Translations under genes and position numbers: made by a program | The notes under the pieces: generated by a model | What the model was told of the DNA's origin: nothing | Databases searched by the model: none | Seen by the model: only the letters and a program-made list of their open reading frames with translations | Part shown: positions 13,955 to 19,295 of the stretch, in pieces | How the letters are laid out: each line of letters starts with the position of its first letter | Position numbering within the stretch: the first letter of the stretch is position 1 | From: 2-01-FULL-39-10-A sp964565795 | Lineage (GTDB): Bacteria > Patescibacteriota > Microgenomatia > Levybacterales > UBA12049 | DNA: 19,295 nucleotides | Assembly: GCA_964565795.1 (NCBI GenBank) | Contig: CAZMGC010000019.1 | Coordinates: forward strand, 1 to 19,295 | Reading direction: 5' to 3'

Positions 13955-14905
13955 TTAGTCTACTGAGGATATATAGTTAAATACGGTTTTCGACAATTTT
14001 GCCATTCTTTCACTAGCAATATTTTCGTCAGTTCTTGAAACCATACATAGAAGGTAAGGTCTTCTAGGATAATAGACTATTCCACAATCCATATATGCCT
14101 TTTGACCTGTCTCTAGGTCTACAAAATCCCCTATTTTATGAGCAACTTTAATGCTTGGATCAATTCCTACAGTCAATTTATCATTAAATTCACTTCTTGA
14201 AAGATATTCTAGTATTTCATTAGAGGAATCTTTACTTAAAACAGCAGAAAAATACAAAGCCTTCAGAATTGAAGAATAATTCTTCGCGGTCATAATTGCA
14301 CCATCCTCATCGGATAGCAAATCTATATCAATTCCCTCATAGACCTCATTAAAATCTGCTTCCTGTACATTTGTCGCTATTATTCTAGCCGCTGTATTAT
14401 CTGACTCTTCTAACGCAAGCCTAATGGCTTCTGACATTTTAAGTTTATAGCCAACTCCTTTTTGGTAAAGCGTACCAAAATCGTCATCAATATGCTCTGC
14501 TTTTACTTCAACTTCAGGATCATTTTTTATCTGAAGTCTTTCTCTCAATTTATAATATGCCATAACCACAGGCACTTTAAAAAGTGAAGCTGCATGAAAT
14601 TCCGATTTCTCATTAACTCCAATAGTAGTTCCAGTTGGCAAATATTCAAAGTAAAATCCAAATGTATTACCATATGGCTCAACTTCACTTCTAAGCTGCG
14701 TTCTAAGATCCAAAAAGTTTATAAGTATGTCAATCGGATACTCCTGAAGAACTCTTTTTGATAAATTAGGATATTTCTCCTGAAGCTTTTCAAATTCCAC
14801 ATTCTTCTCAAAATGTGCTTTTGTACTGAAGTAAAGACCAATAAGAAAAATATTAGTTACAAAACTAACTAGAACTAAAGCAGCAAAACAAGTTTTCTTA
14901 TTCAT
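13955..14905 (-). CDS. Membrane-anchored class A beta-lactamase/DD-peptidase-fold serine hydrolase (316 aa)
   Basis: An N-terminal hydrophobic segment (~7-27) acts as signal anchor; there is no lipobox. The catalytic triad motifs of the penicillin-binding fold are present and well spaced: S107-L-F-K110 in HAASLFKVPVV, S168-D-N170 in EESDNTAAR, and K257-I-G259 in AHKIGDF (KTG box with Ile). The later GIVYYPRRPYLLCMV matches the last strand of the family. The omega-loop ExxLN that supplies the deacylating Glu of class A beta-lactamases is not visible between SDN and KIG, where DIDLLSDEDGAIMTAKN takes its place. A peptidase or acyl-enzyme protein is therefore more likely than an antibiotic hydrolase. 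The ATG overlaps the stop of the giant surface gene by 8 nt, so the two are cotranslated. No terminator is seen in the 74-bp gap to the regulator gene. Confidence 0.8.
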   Translation of the reverse strand: MNKKTCFAALVLVSFVTNIFLIGLYFSTKAHFEKNVEFEKLQEKYPNLSKRVLQEYPIDILINFLDLRTQLRSEVEPYGNTFGFYFEYLPTGTTIGVNEKSEFHAASLFKVPVVMAYYKLRERLQIKNDPEVEVKAEHIDDDFGTLYQKGVGYKLKMSEAIRLALEESDNTAARIIATNVQEADFNEVYEGIDIDLLSDEDGAIMTAKNYSSILKALYFSAVLSKDSSNEILEYLSRSEFNDKLTVGIDPSIKVAHKIGDFVDLETGQKAYMDCGIVYYPRRPYLLCMVSRTDENIASERMAKLSKTVFNYISSVD

Positions 14906-17900
14906 TTGTGCTTGCTTGTATTGCTACCCAAGTCATTTTAATATCTGTGGTAGCAGTTTTATTCAAGATAATAGTAAATCCACTTGACGTTATATCAGTT
15001 ATAGCAAATGTATAACCCTGACTCAATAGGGCTTGTTTTTGAACTTCAGTTCCTTCAGCTATTAAGTTAGCATTAATTACTGGTGCAAGATCATATGGCT
15101 TATTAAAGTTAACTCTAACCTTAGACTGACCCTGTTTTATGCGTACACTTCCTGCAGTATCTGAGCTGAACTTGACTTGATTATCAAATCTTACATTATC
15201 CTTAAAGATTACTTCTCCTAAGAAGTTAGAAATTCCAGTAATGATTACATCTGTTGCTCGGAAGCTATCGATTACACTTAATGCCCCTTCTACGAATACA
15301 TTACCTCTTGCTTTAATATCTCCAGAAATTGTCGCTACACCTTCTACATCCAAAGATGCCAATACCAAATTACCAGTTGGAAGCGCACTTGGACTTGCGC
15401 TAAATCCTGTTTCCTGTTCTAATCTTCTTCCTCTATCAGATAGTGATGAAGAAATTGAAGCAACATTATTATCAAGGAGTGAAAGTTTTCCAGCAATAAT
15501 ATCTAGTCCCTCTATCTGATCTGCTCTAAGCTTTCTAACATTAATTTCATCAGCTGTAATCTTAGGAGTAATAATTTCAAGTCCAGCGATAAGTTTATCA
15601 GTTGTAATCTCAGAGTCTCCACTGAATTTATCTTTATTTGCAATTATCTTAGCTAAGATATCATTTGAATCAAGTGGAGCTGGCTCATTTTCAAATAATT
15701 TAACAAATGAATCTCCGAGATATGAAGAAGATTTAATATAAACAACCACTTTCCCTACTCCCTCTCCGTCAAATCCACCCATAGCTTGTCCTATAACAGC
15801 TCCAGCTTTATCAGCTTTCATAGCAACTCCAGGAATAGATGATGGAATAAGGTAATCACCTGGTTTAATCGCACCATTTTCAGTACTTACTTTTACAGGA
15901 ACTCTTCCTGCAAGAGCTACTGGGATTGCCTTTGCTCCATTAATAATAGATCCATTCTGTGAAAGTCTAAGTGCTGGATTTTCTGAATAAATTCCAACCA
16001 CATTCTTATCACTCTTTCCACTTGATCTGTTTACAAATTCTCTTTCATTTGGATCAATACTTACCAAGTCACCTGGCTCTATAAGATCATCTCTGGTTGG
16101 ATAATCTTCTGCTACGTCATAAGCACCGTGAGCTGTTGTAATACCATGAGTAAATACGAATGAACCTGTATTTCCAGCTTTATTATTTACATTTGCTGAA
16201 AGTGAGGCTACAAAGAAGATTGAAGCTAAGTTTTGCTGATTATTTGATTCTCCACCTGATTGTGAGTTACCCGCATGGAATTTAAGAGCAAATGACTGGT
16301 CAATTACAGCTTCATAAATATAACCTTCAGCTGCATTTGTAGATTCAAGTGTTCCAGCAAATAGAGAGTTATGGTTGAATGGCATCAAAGTAGAAATGGT
16401 ATCTATTGAAGGAGTACCTCCACCTGAAATCATTCCAGCTGTATTCTGTGAAACTTTAGTCCAAGCTGCATCCTCATTATATCTGTATATTTCAGCTGAA
16501 TTGGATTCACTTGTACCCGCATAGAGTCTTCCGTTATATACAGCCAATGCACTAACTCCATCGATATTTGCAGTACCACCTGCAGTAATAGTTCCCGCTG
16601 CACTGTTCATCCTAGTCCATGAGTTAATAGGAGCTGCACCACCTGCAGGCTGCTGATACATAAGAATATCAGACAAGCTTGGTCCCCTTCTAAGTGCTAC
16701 TATTAATTTTCCAGCCCAAACTGTCATAGCTGTAACTTCTGTGTATCCAGTTTGAGCTGAATTATCTATAAGATATGATCCTGTGGTACTTGCTAAGTTA
16801 AGTGCAAAGAATGGAGAACCTCCGATAATTCCGTTCCATCTGACAACATCAGCATCTCCTGAACTGCTGTATGTTCCTACAATAAGCTGATTATCCCAAC
16901 TTACCATATTAGTAATAGAATCTACTCCAATTGTATTTGTAGCTACCAATGTACCTTGAGTTCCATTTACAGCTTGCCATGTAGTTCCTCCTCCATAAAT
17001 ATAGACTTCTGCTAAATTTGGTTCTTCTGTTCCTGCAAATAGCCTACCTCCATAAACTGCTAAAGAAGTAACACCATCAATACCCGTGTTAGTTAAGATT
17101 CTTCCTGCAGTGGCATGGCTTACCTTTGTCCAAGTAGTTCCCCCTTCATATCTATAAATTTCAGCTCCATTTGGCTCTTTAGTTCCGATGTACATTTGAC
17201 CGTTATAAACAGTCATAGAAGCGATCATATCGATGCTTGCTGTTCCAGAAGTTGTAATAGTTCCTGCTCCGCTAGTAACTCTAGTCCAGTTACCACTTGT
17301 ACCGTTATATCTGTATACTTCAGCTTCATTTGCTTTATTAGTTCCAATATATAGACTTCCATTCCAAACAACTGAAGCTGAAATAGAAGCAATTGAGCTA
17401 GTTCCAGCACTAACAACTGTTCCAGCGCTATTAGTAATTCTTGACCAGTTCTGCATAGCATTTGCTGCAGTAGTTGTTCTTTGATCAATTAATATATCTC
17501 CGCCAGACACATGAAGTCTTGCATTCGCGACACCTGTTCCTATTGCAACATCTCCATTTTGCTCAATTACAAATCTTGTCTGACCTGATGATGAAGCTGT
17601 AAATAGATCACCAAGTGAATTATCTACTACCAATGCTGCGAAAGATGTTCTTCCTGAGACTGAAGCTACAGCGACAGTTCCAGCTAGAGAGCCTGATCCC
17701 GTAGCCATTCTCACATCAAAGCTTGCCTTCGGAGTGGAATCTGCATTAAACAAAGTATTAAATCCGAATCTACCTCCATCTGTAAGCCTGAATTTCTCAT
17801 TCCCTTGACTAAGAGCATAACCATTTGAATTACCAGTATAAAATCTAATATCGTCTCCTGTTCCCCAAGTTACCAGACTTATTCCGTTTGATCCTGTACT

Positions 17901-19295
17901 TCCATACATATAAGCTCTATTAGCCCATGCTCCGTCATTATATGTTGGATCATATATACCCATATCAAGTCTTCCGGCATCTGCAGTAGTTAATGAAATA
18001 TTTGCACCAGCATCAGAACCGGTATTATTATTTGTGAGATATAAATTATAGTCACCATTGGTGTCTCCAGTCATATATACTTGACCGTCATTTGCAATTC
18101 TAAATTTAGTAGTTCCACTTGCTGATGCTGTGAATAAGTCGCCTGCTCCGGTGTTATTTATTCTGACGAGAGCCTGTGTTGCTTCAGATGCTTCTACATG
18201 GAATTTATCTGAAACTCTAACAAAGCCATTATTGTTTGCTGTATCATTTATGATTGCATCCTCTATAACTATATTTCCAACTCCGCTTCCGATTATAATT
18301 TGGCCGGATGAAGCTTCTATGCGGGCATCTGTTCCGTCATGATAGAAGTTAAGTGAATTTGCGCTTGTACTGTTATATATCTTAAGAGTTGGGCTTCCTG
18401 AAATCATGTTCGTAAACTGGAATTTAGCTGAAGATGTAGCAATTCCTCCTAAAATAAGGTCCAGAGTATTATTATTTGGTCTAAGAATTCCAGTGGATGA
18501 GTTAACTGTCCAGTTAGACGTGCCATCCCCTGCTCCAGCAGAACATGATCCCCATGAAGGAGCAGAACCAGTTCCTCCTGATAAAAGACAATTATTAAGG
18601 TTTCCTGCTGACAAAAGACCAGATCCAATCTTAATCTCTCCATTCTGGCCAATAGCGAATTTAGGTGTTCCTGATTTAGATGCTGTAAATATATCCTGAT
18701 TTTCAATTTGATCAAATATCGCTAGAGCTTTTCCAGTTGCACCGAATGAAAGTGGACGTGTCACATGAAGTTGAGATATTGGAGATGCTGTTCCTACGCC
18801 TAAAAGTCCATTGGAGTCAATTCTCATTCTCTCAAGTCCATCTGTACCTGCATTTGTGTAGAACATCATTCCTGAAGCTACATCTGTACGTGAAGCAAGG
18901 ACTAAATTTCCTGTAGAAGTTCCATCTGCAAGAATTTGCGCAGCGGTATCATTGTCTCTAACTCCATCTCCATATGAATATCCAATTCTAAGTCTCTGAA
19001 TGTTTGCAGAACCTATATCCATGTATCCCGTAGCTGTATTATTTTCTGTTCTTAATGTTAATTTGTTTGTTGGAGATGATCCGCTGTAACCAATCAAAAC
19101 GTCTCCTCCAGTTGGATTAACAAATAATCTTCTGTTTTGCGTAGTTTGGATTGTGGCGGTAGTCGAATCAAGAGTAATATCTCCAGAAATAGAAGCTGTT
19201 TGATTTCCTCTGTTACCAGCTACATTAAGTATTGCAAATTTAGCAGAGGTGGTAGCAGTACCTCCTACTGCAAAGTCATAGGTAGAGTTAACTGG
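14898..19295 (-). CDS. Giant surface protein with fibre-like repeats and seven-bladed propeller (5' end outside window)
   Basis: The frame is open through 19295, so the N-terminus is missing; at least 1465 residues are visible. The TTG at 19097 is internal. The N-terminal part holds phage-fibre-like units: GGxATxSAKF at two places and 'xxLFTASxSGxTKFxIxxxG' at three (QDIFTASKSGTPKFAIG, GDLFTASASGTTKFRIA, GDLFTASSSGQTRFVIE), a style I know from CPR surface proteins. A seven-repeat propeller (~17450-16300) follows. Next come SIFFVASLSANVNNKAGNTG, a beta domain (RVPVKVSTENGAIKPGDYLI to VVVYIKSS, ~15900-15740), a helical/coiled-coil and beta-solenoid stretch, and a C-terminal beta domain (VRVNFNKPYDLAPVI to MTWVAIQA). 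An adhesin or host-contact protein is inferred. The beta-lactamase-fold gene overlaps its stop by 8 nt. Confidence 0.75.
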   Translation of the reverse strand, partial: PVNSTYDFAVGGTATTSAKFAILNVAGNRGNQTASISGDITLDSTTATIQTTQNRRLFVNPTGGDVLIGYSGSSPTNKLTLRTENNTATGYMDIGSANIQRLRIGYSYGDGVRDNDTAAQILADGTSTGNLVLASRTDVASGMMFYTNAGTDGLERMRIDSNGLLGVGTASPISQLHVTRPLSFGATGKALAIFDQIENQDIFTASKSGTPKFAIGQNGEIKIGSGLLSAGNLNNCLLSGGTGSAPSWGSCSAGAGDGTSNWTVNSSTGILRPNNNTLDLILGGIATSSAKFQFTNMISGSPTLKIYNSTSANSLNFYHDGTDARIEASSGQIIIGSGVGNIVIEDAIINDTANNNGFVRVSDKFHVEASEATQALVRINNTGAGDLFTASASGTTKFRIANDGQVYMTGDTNGDYNLYLTNNNTGSDAGANISLTTADAGRLDMGIYDPTYNDGAWANRAYMYGSTGSNGISLVTWGTGDDIRFYTGNSNGYALSQGNEKFRLTDGGRFGFNTLFNADSTPKASFDVRMATGSGSLAGTVAVASVSGRTSFAALVVDNSLGDLFTASSSGQTRFVIEQNGDVAIGTGVANARLHVSGGDILIDQRTTTAANAMQNWSRITNSAGTVVSAGTSSIASISASVVWNGSLYIGTNKANEAEVYRYNGTSGNWTRVTSGAGTITTSGTASIDMIASMTVYNGQMYIGTKEPNGAEIYRYEGGTTWTKVSHATAGRILTNTGIDGVTSLAVYGGRLFAGTEEPNLAEVYIYGGGTTWQAVNGTQGTLVATNTIGVDSITNMVSWDNQLIVGTYSSSGDADVVRWNGIIGGSPFFALNLASTTGSYLIDNSAQTGYTEVTAMTVWAGKLIVALRRGPSLSDILMYQQPAGGAAPINSWTRMNSAAGTITAGGTANIDGVSALAVYNGRLYAGTSESNSAEIYRYNEDAAWTKVSQNTAGMISGGGTPSIDTISTLMPFNHNSLFAGTLESTNAAEGYIYEAVIDQSFALKFHAGNSQSGGESNNQQNLASIFFVASLSANVNNKAGNTGSFVFTHGITTAHGAYDVAEDYPTRDDLIEPGDLVSIDPNEREFVNRSSGKSDKNVVGIYSENPALRLSQNGSIINGAKAIPVALAGRVPVKVSTENGAIKPGDYLIPSSIPGVAMKADKAGAVIGQAMGGFDGEGVGKVVVYIKSSSYLGDSFVKLFENEPAPLDSNDILAKIIANKDKFSGDSEITTDKLIAGLEIITPKITADEINVRKLRADQIEGLDIIAGKLSLLDNNVASISSSLSDRGRRLEQETGFSASPSALPTGNLVLASLDVEGVATISGDIKARGNVFVEGALSVIDSFRATDVIITGISNFLGEVIFKDNVRFDNQVKFSSDTAGSVRIKQGQSKVRVNFNKPYDLAPVINANLIAEGTEVQKQALLSQGYTFAITDITSSGFTIILNKTATTDIKMTWVAIQASTNE
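16300..17450 (-). other. Seven-bladed beta-propeller domain inside the giant surface protein
   Basis: Seven units of ~50-65 residues follow one pattern: W-T/S-R/K-V/M, then AGTI..GT..ID.V..L.VYNG.LY.GT, then ..AE.YRY. Examples of the core are VVWNGSLYIGT, TVYNGQMYIGT, LAVYGGRLFAGT, VSWDNQLIVGT, TVWAGKLIVAL, LAVYNGRLYAGT and MPFNHNSLFAGT. Seven is a common number for a closed propeller ring. Blades 4 and 5 are the most divergent. Confidence 0.8.

Noticed and set aside
15241..15519. Open frames antisense to the giant surface gene (also at 17115-17488 and 18130-18715)
   Set aside because: They are shadows of the Ser/Thr/Ala-rich repeat coding on the other strand, with no start signals or family resemblance.
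16300..17450. DNA-level tandem or CRISPR-like repeat array
   Set aside because: The periodicity is at protein level, with unequal blades and no constant DNA repeat or spacers.

Overview
The window is A+T-rich, densely packed bacterial DNA read with the standard code (TGA is a genuine stop at the end of tatC). It most resembles a Patescibacteria/CPR chromosome, probably Microgenomates-like. That placement is an inference from protein style: a giant surface protein built from 'LFTASxSGxTKF'-type units, a degenerate Fic-HTH regulator, a minimal TatA/TatC set, short or absent leaders, and overlapping genes. No rRNA, tRNA, integrase, IS element or CRISPR array is visible.

Region 1 (1-7953, plus strand) is a phage-tail-like module of six genes: a large multidomain beta-rich protein cut by the window start, an 84-aa protein, a 964-aa multidomain fibre-like protein, a 134-aa acidic protein, a 107-aa coiled-coil protein and a 434-aa beta-helix protein. 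The five complete ones have no signal peptide. The 84-aa, 964-aa and perhaps 434-aa proteins appear to share an N-terminal domain, and the two largest end in the same DTI(I/F)T motif. No capsid, terminase, portal, lysis or integration gene is seen.

Region 2 (7956-10032) holds a minus-strand TPR gene divergent from a plus-strand operon: TatA/B-like (83 aa), a minimal TatA (47 aa), TatC and a PrsW-like membrane protease. Every junction overlaps by 1-4 nt. A near-consensus promoter lies just before the first ATG.

Region 3 (10015-12764, minus) is a two-gene operon: a third TatA (48 aa) and an 865-aa membrane-anchored protein with a Sec signal, an Ig-like N-terminus, a phage-style W-rich motif, long helices, two membrane segments and a C-terminal SH3b domain. 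Its 3' end overlaps that of the PrsW gene by 18 bp.

Region 4 (12765-13880) is a divergent control region with paired 11-bp-spaced GATAAG-type sites in inverted orientation, followed by a Fic-fold protein with a ruined catalytic motif and a C-terminal winged HTH. This looks like an autoregulated repressor or activator of the TatA-SH3 operon.

Region 5 (13955-19295, minus) is a giant surface protein, cut by the window end, whose middle is a clear seven-bladed propeller. It overlaps by 8 nt a membrane-anchored penicillin-binding/beta-lactamase-fold serine hydrolase.

Overall the window is about envelope and surface biology: Tat export, membrane proteolysis, wall-binding sensing, a giant adhesin-like protein and a phage-tail-derived module. 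No intergenic gap exceeds 180 bp, and I found no convincing intrinsic terminator.
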